Assembly (NCBI GenBank): GCA_028697715.1
Contig: JAQVDS010000003.1
Coordinates: 80,734-144,733 of the forward strand
Direction of reading: 5' to 3'
Source: Acidithiobacillus sp.
GTDB taxonomy: Bacteria > Pseudomonadota > Gammaproteobacteria > Acidithiobacillales > Acidithiobacillaceae
DNA length: 64,000 bases
Shown here: piece by piece, positions 10,700 to 18,868 of the stretch
Position numbering within the stretch: position 1 is the first letter of the stretch
Layout of the letters: the number at the start of each line of letters is the position of its first letter
The notes under the pieces: model-generated
Database searches by the model: none
The model's input: only the letters and a program-made list of their open reading frames with translations
What the model was told of the DNA's origin: nothing
Position numbers and translations under genes: made by a program

Positions 10700-11368
10700 A
10701 TGTCGAGTTCTAACTATCCCTATACTTTGCTGGCGCGGGAAGGTTGGCCTTTCATTGGCTTGTTCCTTCTGCTTACCATCCTGGCGGGGCTTTTTGCGCC
10801 CTGGTGGGTAGCTATTCCCTTTCTTCTCCTGTTTCTCTTCAGTGTGCAGTTCTTTCGCGATCCTGCTCGAGCACTGCCCGCAGCGCTGGCAGGCGGAATC
10901 CTTTGCCCTGCCGACGGCCGCGTCATTGCCATCGAAACGATGGAGGATCCCTACCTGCAGCGGAAGGCCCTGAAGATCAGCATTTTCATGAATGTCTTTG
11001 ATGTGCATGTCAATCGCTTGCCCATCGGCGGAGTCGTCCAGCAACGTTGGTATTTTCCGGGTAAGTTTTTCAATGCGGCGCTGGACAAGGCCTCCCTAGA
11101 GAATGAACGTAATGCCCTGTGGGTGCGCACGGAGGATGGGCAGGATGTGACCGTGGTTCAGGTAGCCGGGCTCGTGGCACGACGCATCCTCTGTTACGTG
11201 CAGCCAGAAGAGCCGGTCCGCACCGGCCAACGCTTTGGCTTCATTCGTTTTGGCTCGCGGGTGGACACCTATCTGCCGCCCAACGCGCAAGCGTTGGTCC
11301 ACCTAGGGCAACGGGTGCGCTCTGGTGCGGAGTGGATCGCGCAACTGGAGCATGCGGATGATGAGTAG
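10700..11368 (+). CDS. psd: Phosphatidylserine decarboxylase, short (archaeal-type) form
   Basis: Membrane enzyme converting phosphatidylserine to phosphatidylethanolamine, using a pyruvoyl group made by self-cleavage. The 222-residue protein has a hydrophobic N-terminal hairpin (about residues 17-47). Then come FCPADGRVI-like ILCPADGRVIAIE, the conserved FMNVFDVHVNRLPIGG, and near the C-terminus GFIRFGSRVDTYLP, with the Gly-Ser processing site. It overlaps pssA, the preceding step of the same pathway. No clear ribosome site precedes the ATG. Confidence 0.95.
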   Translation: MSSSNYPYTLLAREGWPFIGLFLLLTILAGLFAPWWVAIPFLLLFLFSVQFFRDPARALPAALAGGILCPADGRVIAIETMEDPYLQRKALKISIFMNVFDVHVNRLPIGGVVQQRWYFPGKFFNAALDKASLENERNALWVRTEDGQDVTVVQVAGLVARRILCYVQPEEPVRTGQRFGFIRFGSRVDTYLPPNAQALVHLGQRVRSGAEWIAQLEHADDE

Positions 11369-12104
11369 ACGCTATCCTCGTCGGGGGGTCTATCTGCTCC
11401 CCAATCTCTTTACCACCGCCAGCCTGTTTGCCGGATTTTATTCCATCGTGGCCTCGATTCACGGGCATTTTCGGGTGGCGGCGATTGTCATCTTCATTGC
11501 GATGATCCTGGATGGGCTGGACGGGCGGGTAGCGCGCATGACAGGCACGCAAAGCGCCTTTGGTGCGGAGTATGACTCTCTGGCTGATGTGATTGCCTTT
11601 GGTATCGCGCCCTCTCTGTTGGCGCTCCTCTGGGGATTACAGAATTTCGGCAAGTTTGGTTGGCTTGGCGCCTTTGTGTTTACGGCATGTGGTGCGTTAC
11701 GTTTAGCTCGATTCAATAGCCAGGCGCATAGCGCTTCCAAGCGCTATTTTCAGGGCCTGCCCATCCCGACAGCGGCAACGGTCCTGGCCAGTTTGGTCTG
11801 GGTGGCGGTGGGGGAAGGGTATCCTTGGCTCACGGAAATCGCCCGATATCTGGCTCTGGCTTTGGTGTATTTGCTGGGGTTACTGATGGTGAGCAATATC
11901 CGCTACCGGAGTTTTAAAGACATTGATTTGCACGGGCGTATGCCCTTTGCCCTGGCGATCAGCGTGGTTCTGATTCTAGCCGCCATTGCCGTGCACCCAC
12001 CCTTGGTGCTGTTCGTTATTTCGCTGGTTTATGTGCTGATTGGCGTACTCAGCACCCTCTGGCAGCTCAGTCAGCGGCGCCGCCACCGCCGCGATGCGCA
12101 TTAA
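11358..12104 (+). CDS. pssA: CDP-diacylglycerol--serine O-phosphatidyltransferase
   Basis: Makes phosphatidylserine from CDP-diacylglycerol and serine; the neighbouring psd then makes phosphatidylethanolamine. This polytopic inner-membrane protein carries the CDP-alcohol phosphotransferase motif DGLDGRVARMTGTQSAFG followed by EYDSLAD (about residues 48-75). A basic tail (QRRRHRRDAH) ends it. ATG 11358 is preferred because GGAG lies 7 bases upstream. An in-frame start at 11325 would run deep into psd. The stop overlaps the convergent DUF202 gene by a few bases. Confidence 0.95.
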   Translation: MMSRRYPRRGVYLLPNLFTTASLFAGFYSIVASIHGHFRVAAIVIFIAMILDGLDGRVARMTGTQSAFGAEYDSLADVIAFGIAPSLLALLWGLQNFGKFGWLGAFVFTACGALRLARFNSQAHSASKRYFQGLPIPTAATVLASLVWVAVGEGYPWLTEIARYLALALVYLLGLLMVSNIRYRSFKDIDLHGRMPFALAISVVLILAAIAVHPPLVLFVISLVYVLIGVLSTLWQLSQRRRHRRDAH

Positions 12105-12754
12105 GGGGAAACCCGCACGATCATATAGGCAAGTACTGCGGTCACGGTAAATAGAATTAATCCATAGAGAGCGTACAACCATTTATGGATGTGGTATTGA
12201 CCTTGATCGACTTTTTTGACAGTACGCACAAAATTGATGCCACCGATCACCAAATTGCTTACGCCAAGGACGATAAAAATGATTCCCATACCGGAGAATC
12301 CCTCTCCGGCGCTGAGTTTGGTGTGCAGCATCGCCGATAACTGTTCGAGGAAGAAATCGAATTTCTCGATCACGAAACCGAAGGCAATCAGACCAATGCC
12401 CGTACGCACCCAAGCGAGAAAAGTGCGCTCTGCGGCCATATATATGCGCGGGTCGATGATTTCTTTTTCCGACACGGTAATTCCTTTTCCGATATGATGA
12501 AGGTCGGCGAAAAACCAGAAACCGACCACAAAAATGAGCCCTATGGGCGGCCAAATGAGTAGGCGATGCAATTCGCGAAACAGCCGCGCGTAGTGATTCT
12601 CTCCTAAGGCGAGAAAAAGAATTTCCAGACGATAGGCGAGCAAGCCAGTGCCAATGGTAAAGAAAATCAGCTTGAAATAGCCCAGATAGGTGCGTTCCAA
12701 CGCCATATACAGGCGTGGCTCCTGCGCGGTAGGTAGATGCCGTAGCAGAATCAT
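12101..12754 (-). CDS. Tandem DUF202 (YidH-like) membrane protein
   Basis: 217-residue predicted inner-membrane protein with five or six helices. The central part (about residues 98-180) is a standard DUF202 domain: IIDPRIYMAAERTFLAWVRT followed by two helices. The N-terminal part carries a degenerate copy, EPRLYMALERTYLGYFK (about 12-28) with two helices, so the protein looks like an internal duplication. A clear paralogue with the same layout lies at 18206-18868. DUF202 proteins have no settled function. It is the last gene downstream of comM, 14 bases away. Confidence 0.82.
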   Translation of the reverse strand: MILLRHLPTAQEPRLYMALERTYLGYFKLIFFTIGTGLLAYRLEILFLALGENHYARLFRELHRLLIWPPIGLIFVVGFWFFADLHHIGKGITVSEKEIIDPRIYMAAERTFLAWVRTGIGLIAFGFVIEKFDFFLEQLSAMLHTKLSAGEGFSGMGIIFIVLGVSNLVIGGINFVRTVKKVDQGQYHIHKWLYALYGLILFTVTAVLAYMIVRVSP

Positions 12755-12768
12755 GAAGGCAAAGAATC

Positions 12769-14280
12769 CTATGGATTGGCCAGGGTATGGGCGAGGCGTC
12801 GATACTGCAGTGCCTCAGCTAAATGCTCCTGACGTATGGCGCTTTCCAACGCAAGATCGGCAATACTGCGGGCGACCCGCAGGACACGATGATAAGCTCG
12901 CGCAGAAAAGTGCAGGCGCTCTGCTGCCAGGCGCAGAAAGCCACGGGTATCTGCGTCCAGGGCGCAGTGCTGGTCCAGGGCGTCGCCCTGTAACTGCGCG
13001 TTATTACAGCCTTGGCGTTGCCATTGCTGCTCGACTGCGCGACGGATGCGTTCCCGCCACAGCGCGCTGCTATCGCCGCGGGGTGCCTGTTCCAGATATT
13101 CCGGCGCGAGCACAGGCACCTCCACTTGCAGATCGATACGGTCCAGCAGAGGCCCCGACAGGCGACTGCGATATTGCTGGATTTGTGCAGGGCTGCAGCG
13201 ACAGGCCTGCAATGGATTGCCCAGGTGCCCGCAGGGACAGGGATTCATTGCCGCGATCAACTGGAAGCGGGCGGGAAAACGTGCGCGCTGACGCGCACGG
13301 GCGATGTGGATTTCCCCGGTTTCCAGAGGTTCACGTAAGACTTCCAGAACGGAGCGGGAAAACTCCGGCAATTCGTCAAGAAACAAGACGCCACGATGGG
13401 CGAGGCTGATCTCGCCGGGACGCGGCTGCGAACCGCCACCTACGAGGGCCGCCGCAGACACGCTGTGGTGTGGGCTGCGATAGGGGCGACGTCGCCAGGT
13501 GGCCGGATCGAACAGCCCATGCAAACTGTGGATGGACGCGACTTCCAGTGCTTCCTCGTCGCGCAAAGGTGAAAGCAGGCTGGGTAGGCGGGCGGCCAGC
13601 ATGCTTTTGCCGGTGCCGGGTGGACCGGAAAACAACAGATGGTGCCCGCCCGTGGCGGCAATGATCAGAGCCCGTTTGGCCTGCTCCTGACCACGAACGT
13701 CCGCAAGATCTCCGCCATCGATCGGCAGATCAGACGCGAGCGCAGGCGGCGGCACGTCGGGAATCGCTTGCTCGCCGCGTAAAATTGCCACCAGCTGTGC
13801 CAGGCTCTGCGCTGGCAGAAGCCGGCACTTCCCTGCCAGGCTTGCCTCACTTACGGTATCCCAGGGGAGGGCCAGGCGGTGACCCGCCTCCTGTGCAGCG
13901 AGGGCACAGGCAAGAATTCCGGGGACCTTGCGCAGGCTGCCGTCCAATGCAAGTTCGCCAATACATTCGAGATCTTCCAGGGTAGACTGCGGCAACTGCC
14001 CACTCGCACGGAGAATGCCGAGGGCGATGGGCAGGTCGAATCGTCCGCCTTCCTTGGGCAGATCGGCTGGTGCAAGGTTGACAATGATGCGCCGCGCCGG
14101 AAAGTCCAGGCCACTGTTCTGAATGGCGGCGCGTACTCGATCGCGGGATTCGCGCACCGCCGCTTCCGGCAAGCCCACGATGGCAAAGGTGGGCAAGCCC
14201 GGCCCCAGGTCGCATTCGACCATGACCTCCGCGGCCTGGATGCCTATAGGCGCGCGGCTGCGCACCAGCGCCAAGGCCAT
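12769..14280 (-). CDS. comM: ComM/YifB family Mg-chelatase-like AAA+ ATPase
   Basis: Hexameric helicase-like ATPase; ComM promotes branch migration during natural transformation. The 503-residue protein has the N-terminal ChlI/LonC-like domain (GLPTFAIVGLPEAAVRESRD). Walker A is FSGPPGTGKSMLAARLPSLL (about residues 215-234), Walker B is GVLFLDELPEFSRSVLEVLR, and MNPCPCGHLGNP is the zinc-binding signature of the family. The C-terminal Mg-chelatase domain contains SARAYHRVLRVARSIADL. It lies 5 bases after ubiK. Type IV pilus genes elsewhere in the window make a competence role plausible. Confidence 0.95.
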   Translation of the reverse strand: MALALVRSRAPIGIQAAEVMVECDLGPGLPTFAIVGLPEAAVRESRDRVRAAIQNSGLDFPARRIIVNLAPADLPKEGGRFDLPIALGILRASGQLPQSTLEDLECIGELALDGSLRKVPGILACALAAQEAGHRLALPWDTVSEASLAGKCRLLPAQSLAQLVAILRGEQAIPDVPPPALASDLPIDGGDLADVRGQEQAKRALIIAATGGHHLLFSGPPGTGKSMLAARLPSLLSPLRDEEALEVASIHSLHGLFDPATWRRRPYRSPHHSVSAAALVGGGSQPRPGEISLAHRGVLFLDELPEFSRSVLEVLREPLETGEIHIARARQRARFPARFQLIAAMNPCPCGHLGNPLQACRCSPAQIQQYRSRLSGPLLDRIDLQVEVPVLAPEYLEQAPRGDSSALWRERIRRAVEQQWQRQGCNNAQLQGDALDQHCALDADTRGFLRLAAERLHFSARAYHRVLRVARSIADLALESAIRQEHLAEALQYRRLAHTLANP

Positions 14281-14285
14281 GGAGC

Positions 14286-14534
14286 TCAGCCTTCGCTCTG
14301 CTCTGGCCCCACTATTTTATCGAGACGGGCCTCAAGGGCCGCGACCCGTGCCGCGAGGCGGGTATTCAGCTCTTGCTGGATCTCGAATTCCTCGCGGGTA
14401 ACCAGATCGAGACGATCTAAGGCGTTGCTGATGATGGTCTTTAGCTGCTTATCCAGGTCTTCCTTGACCGACCCGAAGCGGGCCACCGCGTCGCCGATGG
14501 CGGCGGCAATATCGTCGGCAATTCGGTGTTGCAT
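14286..14534 (-). CDS. ubiK: Ubiquinone biosynthesis accessory factor UbiK
   Basis: Small protein assisting the ubiquinone hydroxylation complex. The 82-residue product is of the YqiC/BMFP type: an amphipathic N-terminal half, then a coiled coil (VTREEFEIQQELNTRLAARV, then AALEARLDKI). It is directly downstream of two UbiH/UbiI-type hydroxylase genes, which supports the assignment, and upstream of comM, a common arrangement. Confidence 0.9.
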   Translation of the reverse strand: MQHRIADDIAAAIGDAVARFGSVKEDLDKQLKTIISNALDRLDLVTREEFEIQQELNTRLAARVAALEARLDKIVGPEQSEG

Positions 14535-14544
14535 CGTGCTCTCC

Positions 14545-15726
14545 TTACAGGCCCATGGCTTGGCGGATGAAAAAACGTTTGAGTGGAGGCGTCATACTGG
14601 TACCCCAGAGCCCCAAATCACGCAGCCGCGCCAAGGCGCCACTGCGATTCGAGAATAGATGATTCAGGCCACCGCAGGCAAAGACCGTCAGCAGATTGTC
14701 GGGGCGCCGCTGCCGTTGATACAACACCAGAGCTTCGCGGCGACCGAAATCCTCGCGTTTCTGGACCTTGTCGCCAATAAGCTGAGTGAGCGCGGCGACA
14801 TCGCGAAAGCCGAGATTCACGCCGAGCCCTGCCAACGGATGGACACCATGCGCGCTGTCACCGATCAAGACGACGCGATCCTGCACGTAGCGATTGACAT
14901 GCAGGGCGCTCAACGGGAATTTCCCCCGTTTGCCGATGTCGAGGAGCCTTCCGAGCTGCGGTCCAAAGGCATCTTGCAAGCGACACAGGAATTCTGCGTC
15001 GTCCATGGCAAAGAGCTGTCGTGCGCTAAGGTTGCGCGCACTCCAGACCAGGCTGGCCTGGGCCTGACCCTGGGCGTTGTCGGCAAAGGGGAGGAGGGCG
15101 AGCGGCCCGCTTGGCAAAAAGCGCTGATAGGCGATGCCGCTATGCGGTCGCTCGATCTGCACGGTGGCAACGATCGCTTCCTGCTGATAGTCCGCGCGAT
15201 AGATGCTGGACTGAAAGATCTGTTGACGCAATCTGGACTGCCGCCCCTCGGCAATCGCCAGCAGACGCCCGCGATAGCCGGTGCCCCCCTGATCCTCCAG
15301 CTCAATTCCTTCGGCATCGCTATACGACATCCGCCATTGGCAGTCGTACAGCAGGCTACCGCCGGCACGGCAGAACGCAGTGCGCAGTGCTTGTTCTAGT
15401 TTTTGGTTCTCGCAGATATAGCCGAGAACCGTCTCGCCGACGTCTGCGGCGTCGAGCTGAATACTGCCAGCATGTTCGGCATCCCAGACGCGCATTCCCC
15501 GCACCGCTGTACCGAGGGAAGCGATATCGATTTCCTGTTGCGCAAGGAAGGCAGTCGCCCCTGCATTGATGAGGCTGCAACGCTGCAGGGGATCTGTGGC
15601 ATCGGCTTGCGGCGCGGTGCGGCGCTCGGCTATGGCGGTTCGAAAACCTTGGCGTTGCAGAGCCAGACCCAAGGCACCACCGACCATGCCAGCGCCGGAG
15701 ATCAGGATGTCGAAATCATCGGCCAA
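14545..15726 (-). CDS. UbiH/UbiF/VisC-family FAD monooxygenase for ubiquinone synthesis
   Basis: Flavin hydroxylase acting on the aromatic ring of a ubiquinone precursor. The 393-residue protein has the FAD fingerprint ILISGAGMVGGALGLALQRQ (residues 7-26) and the second FAD motif VVLIGDSAHGVHPLAGLGVN followed by LGFRDVAAL (about 280-310). The GD form of that motif resembles UbiF/UbiI more than UbiH, but ring position cannot be fixed from sequence alone. It overlaps the upstream ubiH by 11 bases. Confidence 0.88.
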   Translation of the reverse strand: MADDFDILISGAGMVGGALGLALQRQGFRTAIAERRTAPQADATDPLQRCSLINAGATAFLAQQEIDIASLGTAVRGMRVWDAEHAGSIQLDAADVGETVLGYICENQKLEQALRTAFCRAGGSLLYDCQWRMSYSDAEGIELEDQGGTGYRGRLLAIAEGRQSRLRQQIFQSSIYRADYQQEAIVATVQIERPHSGIAYQRFLPSGPLALLPFADNAQGQAQASLVWSARNLSARQLFAMDDAEFLCRLQDAFGPQLGRLLDIGKRGKFPLSALHVNRYVQDRVVLIGDSAHGVHPLAGLGVNLGFRDVAALTQLIGDKVQKREDFGRREALVLYQRQRRPDNLLTVFACGGLNHLFSNRSGALARLRDLGLWGTSMTPPLKRFFIRQAMGL

Positions 15727-16960
15727 AACGGGTTACCTCCAGGGCGGGAATGCTGCTCGCGGCTGGCAGCTCAACGCCGGCCAGACGTGCCGCCAGCTGT
15801 TTCTTCAGCCATCCGTTGTGTTCCAGGGCCGACAGTGCGATCTCACGTCCCAGTCGCCAGGGCAGGGGGGGCAGGGCGAAGAGCTGGTTCATCCCTTCCG
15901 TGAAGGCGATCGTTTCTGTGCGATCCCGCCGGCGAATTCGCTGAAAATCTCGTAGCAAAGTCTCGGAACCCGGATCGACCCCTTGTGTTGCGGCCTCGCG
16001 CAACAGTGCCGCCAGCGTTACGGCATCCCGTAGGCCTAGATTGTACCCCTGCCCCGCCAGTGGATGTAGGGTCTGGGCGGCGTTACCCAAAGGAAGGATT
16101 CGACTGCTTGTTGGGGCAGAGAGTTGCTGAAAGTGCAGTGGATAGAGGGCGCGCCCGGCTAGCTGAGAAAAGCCGGAAAGACCGGGCGGCAGGTACCGAT
16201 GGAGTTCCTGTAAAAATGCTGCGTCGCTGCCATTCATCAGGCGGCTCGCGGCGCTTGGCAACAAACTCCAGACCAGAGAGAAGATCCCGTCCGCGCGCGG
16301 CAGGAAGGCGAGAGGACCACTTTCGAGAAAATGCTCGTACGCCGTACCGGTGGAGCCGGAGATCGGTCCAACGCGGGCGGTGCAGGCATAGCGATTGTGA
16401 TCCCAGCCGCGGCGTTGCAGACCGAGCAACGATTGCAGTTTGCCATGACCGCCATCGGCCAACACCAATAGTCGCGCAGATAGCCTGTTGCCGTCGGCCC
16501 AAGCCAGAGTCACGCGGTCGGGAAGCCAGGAAAAATCCGTCACCGGTCCCCAGCACAGGCGCTGGAATTCGTCGGAATCTGTGGGCAACTGCGCGATCAG
16601 CGCCTCTTGTAGATTGGCGAGCGGGATCAGCCTGCCGAGAACACCTTCCTGCGCCTGCAGTAGCTCACTGGACAGGGTTACTCGGTTCGGGCTACGGGCT
16701 TGGGAAATCTGTACTTGCTGAATCCGTCCACTGAAGGCATCCGAAATCACTACCCCGAAGCCGTGCAGTATACGTATAGAGGCGAGAGCGAGGGCGACAC
16801 TGCGTTCCGGCGCGAACGCATCCTGGCCCGTACCAGTGTTGCTAAGCACTGAATGGGGTGTGGTATCGATGACGCGAATGCGAAGCGCCGACCCCTGGAG
16901 GGCCAGTACAAGGCTGTGGGCAATGGGTCCATCACCCAGGATGAGCAGATCGCAATCCAT
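15716..16960 (-). CDS. ubiH: Ubiquinone biosynthesis hydroxylase UbiH
   Basis: FAD-dependent hydroxylase of aerobic ubiquinone synthesis (2-octaprenyl-6-methoxyphenol step in E. coli). The 414-residue protein starts with DLLILGDGPIAHSLVLAL, a slightly degenerate dinucleotide fold (Ala in place of the last Gly). The second motif, LPLGNAAQTLHPLAGQGYN followed by LGLRD, has the GNAAQTLHP form seen in UbiH rather than the GDAAH form of its relatives. First gene of ubiH-hydroxylase-ubiK-comM-DUF202. Confidence 0.85.
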   Translation of the reverse strand: MDCDLLILGDGPIAHSLVLALQGSALRIRVIDTTPHSVLSNTGTGQDAFAPERSVALALASIRILHGFGVVISDAFSGRIQQVQISQARSPNRVTLSSELLQAQEGVLGRLIPLANLQEALIAQLPTDSDEFQRLCWGPVTDFSWLPDRVTLAWADGNRLSARLLVLADGGHGKLQSLLGLQRRGWDHNRYACTARVGPISGSTGTAYEHFLESGPLAFLPRADGIFSLVWSLLPSAASRLMNGSDAAFLQELHRYLPPGLSGFSQLAGRALYPLHFQQLSAPTSSRILPLGNAAQTLHPLAGQGYNLGLRDAVTLAALLREAATQGVDPGSETLLRDFQRIRRRDRTETIAFTEGMNQLFALPPLPWRLGREIALSALEHNGWLKKQLAARLAGVELPAASSIPALEVTRFGR

Positions 16961-17054
16961 AGCCTATACTCTAGGGCTTCGCGTCTGGGGCGGCAAGCAC
17001 CATGCGGAAGGGCGCGAGCGGTGCTTCCCCACACCGATGCGGCACGGTTACCGA

Positions 17055-17417
17055 TCAGTAGTAGACTGGCACGACACCCGAGGCCATGGTCTGGATGGCC
17101 TGTGCGGCACCGGCCATCGTCGCTTCAGGAATGAAGTGCACCTCTTCCAGACCACGCTTCTTGTAGCAGCCAGCGCAAATCCAGAATTTGGCACCGTTTT
17201 GCACCAGAAAGTCGCGCAATTCCAGCAGCGGCGGAAAGGTCGGTTCCTGCATGCCATGCAGATAGTTGTCCGAGCGCGCAAGATGAACACCATCCAGCGA
17301 TAGGAAAAGGGTGACTTCGTGTCCTTCCGTCAGGGCGTTCTTGGCGAGTACCAAACCAACGGTGGCGCGGTCGAGGTCATTGCCGGCGTGGGTAATGTTG
17401 ACAAAAAAATGTGCCAT
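17055..17417 (-). CDS. DsrE/DsrF-like protein
   Basis: 120-residue cytoplasmic protein of the DsrE fold, a family that includes sulfur carriers. It starts with HFFVNITHAGNDLDRATVGL, followed by EGHEVTLFLSLDGVHLA. A cysteine-bearing loop, WICAGCYKKRGL (about residues 79-90), carries Cys at the position often used for sulfur or thiol chemistry. ATG 17417 is chosen over 17435 because GGAG lies 9 bases upstream. It stands alone, divergent from a peroxiredoxin. A sulfur-trafficking role is only suggested by family and likely lifestyle. Confidence 0.85.
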   Translation of the reverse strand: MAHFFVNITHAGNDLDRATVGLVLAKNALTEGHEVTLFLSLDGVHLARSDNYLHGMQEPTFPPLLELRDFLVQNGAKFWICAGCYKKRGLEEVHFIPEATMAGAAQAIQTMASGVVPVYY

Positions 17418-17547
17418 GGGTGTTTGCTCCGTCATCAGTGGGTCGGTTTCAGTTTAGTACAATTCCAGATTCTGATGAAGTAGAGACAGTCGCAGGCGTC
17501 TGGGCTATCCTTAGAACCTCAATCTCAACCGGATCAGGAGGTATGTC

Positions 17548-18150
17548 ATGGCCGTGCTCGTTGGTAAGAAAGCCCCGGATTTTGTCGCTCCCGCGGTGAT
17601 GCCGGACAACAGTATCAATGAAAAATTCCATTTTTCGCAGTATATCAAGGGCAAGTATGCGGTACTGTTTTTCTATCCGCTTGACTTCACCTTCGTCTGC
17701 CCCTCCGAGATCATCGCCTTCAACCATCGCCTGTCGGAGTTTCATGCGCGCAAGACCGAGGTCATCTCCTGCAGCATCGACTCCCATTTCACCCACCTGG
17801 CCTGGAAAAATACCCCCGAGAACAAGGGCGGTATCGGCAACATTCAGTTGCCCATGGTTGCTGACCTGACCAAGCAGATCGCCCGCGATTACGACGTGCT
17901 CTTTGACGAATCGGTTGCGCTGCGTGGGTCGTTTTTAATCGACCGGGATGGCGTGGTACGCCATCAGGTTGTCAATGACCTGCCATTGGGCCGCAATATC
18001 GACGAAATGATTCGTATGGTCGATGCGCTACAGTTCTTCGAAGAACACGGAGAGGTTTGCCCAGCGCAGTGGGAGAAAGGCAAATCCGGAATGAAGGCCG
18101 ACCCTGCCGGGGTTGCCAGTTATCTGGCGGAACACGCCAAGGATCTCTGA
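17548..18150 (+). CDS. Typical 2-Cys peroxiredoxin (AhpC/Prx1 type)
   Basis: Reduces hydrogen peroxide and organic peroxides. The 200-residue protein has the peroxidatic motif YPLDFTFVCPSEIIAF with Cys51, and the resolving Cys171 in HGEVCPAQWEKGKSGM, so it is a Prx1/AhpC-type dimer. AGGAGG precedes the ATG. No ahpF-like reductase lies next to it, so thioredoxin is the likely donor. A strong inverted repeat follows the stop. Confidence 0.95.
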   Translation: MAVLVGKKAPDFVAPAVMPDNSINEKFHFSQYIKGKYAVLFFYPLDFTFVCPSEIIAFNHRLSEFHARKTEVISCSIDSHFTHLAWKNTPENKGGIGNIQLPMVADLTKQIARDYDVLFDESVALRGSFLIDRDGVVRHQVVNDLPLGRNIDEMIRMVDALQFFEEHGEVCPAQWEKGKSGMKADPAGVASYLAEHAKDL

Positions 18151-18169
18151 CCCTAACGGATGGAGAATA

Positions 18170-18193
18170 CCGATCCCGGTATAGCGGGATCGG
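18170..18193 (+). other. Perfect inverted repeat after the peroxiredoxin gene
   Basis: CCGATCCCG (18170-18178) and CGGGATCGG (18185-18193) form a perfect 9-bp stem with loop GTATAG. It sits between the peroxiredoxin stop and the DUF202 start. No T-run follows, so it is not a standard intrinsic terminator. It may be an mRNA-stabilising hairpin or an operator. Confidence 0.6.
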
Positions 18194-18205
18194 TGGGATT
18201 GCGCC

Positions 18206-18868
18206 ATGCTGCTCCGGAAAAAGTTGCTTGCCGTTCGCGAGCCACGTCTCTATCTCAGTATGGAGCGCAGTTATCTGGCGCTGCTCAAATTTATTATCGT
18301 AGCCTTTGGTGCTGGACTCCTGGCACGCAAGGCAGCCATGGCCTTGGTGTTTTTTCATGACCAGCGCCTCCGGCCTTTTTTTCTCGATCTTTATCATTTG
18401 CTGACGATTCCATCCGTTGCCGCGATTTTTCTGATCATCCCTATGTTCTGGCGCGACCTACGTTCGTTATCGCTGGGGCCAAGCGTGAGTGCGCGAGAGA
18501 TGCTTGATCCCCGGGTCCATTTTTCGGCCGAAAGGACATTCCTGTCGTGGACCCGCACTGCCCTGAGCAGTCTCGCGCTCGCCTTCGTTCTGGCAAAATT
18601 TGATTTCTTTTTACGTAAATTTTCTCTGCTCTTGCACCAACCGATTCCTTTGCTCCATCGCTTGACCGGGACCAACACCCTCTTTATCGGTTTTGCTGTA
18701 GTGTTATTGTCTCTGGGGTCTTGGGGGCTTTTTGCCACCTTGCACGACATTCGACAGGGTGAGTGCGCCACGCATGTTTGGCGTTATCGCGTGTTCCTAT
18801 TGCTCCTGTTTCTGGTCGGTGTGGGTATGCTGCGCTTGCTCTGGCTTCTCAGTGGGGCGCGGCAATGA
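18206..18868 (+). CDS. Second tandem DUF202 membrane protein
   Basis: 220-residue paralogue of the protein at 12101-12754, with the same architecture. A degenerate N-terminal copy, EPRLYLSMERSYLALLK, is followed by helices. The main DUF202 domain is MLDPRVHFSAERTFLSWTRT (about residues 100-120), followed by FDFFLRKFSLLLHQ. Five or six transmembrane segments and a basic C-terminal end. It overlaps dusA by four bases (ATGA) and may be read with the peroxiredoxin. Function unknown. Confidence 0.82.
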   Translation: MLLRKKLLAVREPRLYLSMERSYLALLKFIIVAFGAGLLARKAAMALVFFHDQRLRPFFLDLYHLLTIPSVAAIFLIIPMFWRDLRSLSLGPSVSAREMLDPRVHFSAERTFLSWTRTALSSLALAFVLAKFDFFLRKFSLLLHQPIPLLHRLTGTNTLFIGFAVVLLSLGSWGLFATLHDIRQGECATHVWRYRVFLLLLFLVGVGMLRLLWLLSGARQ

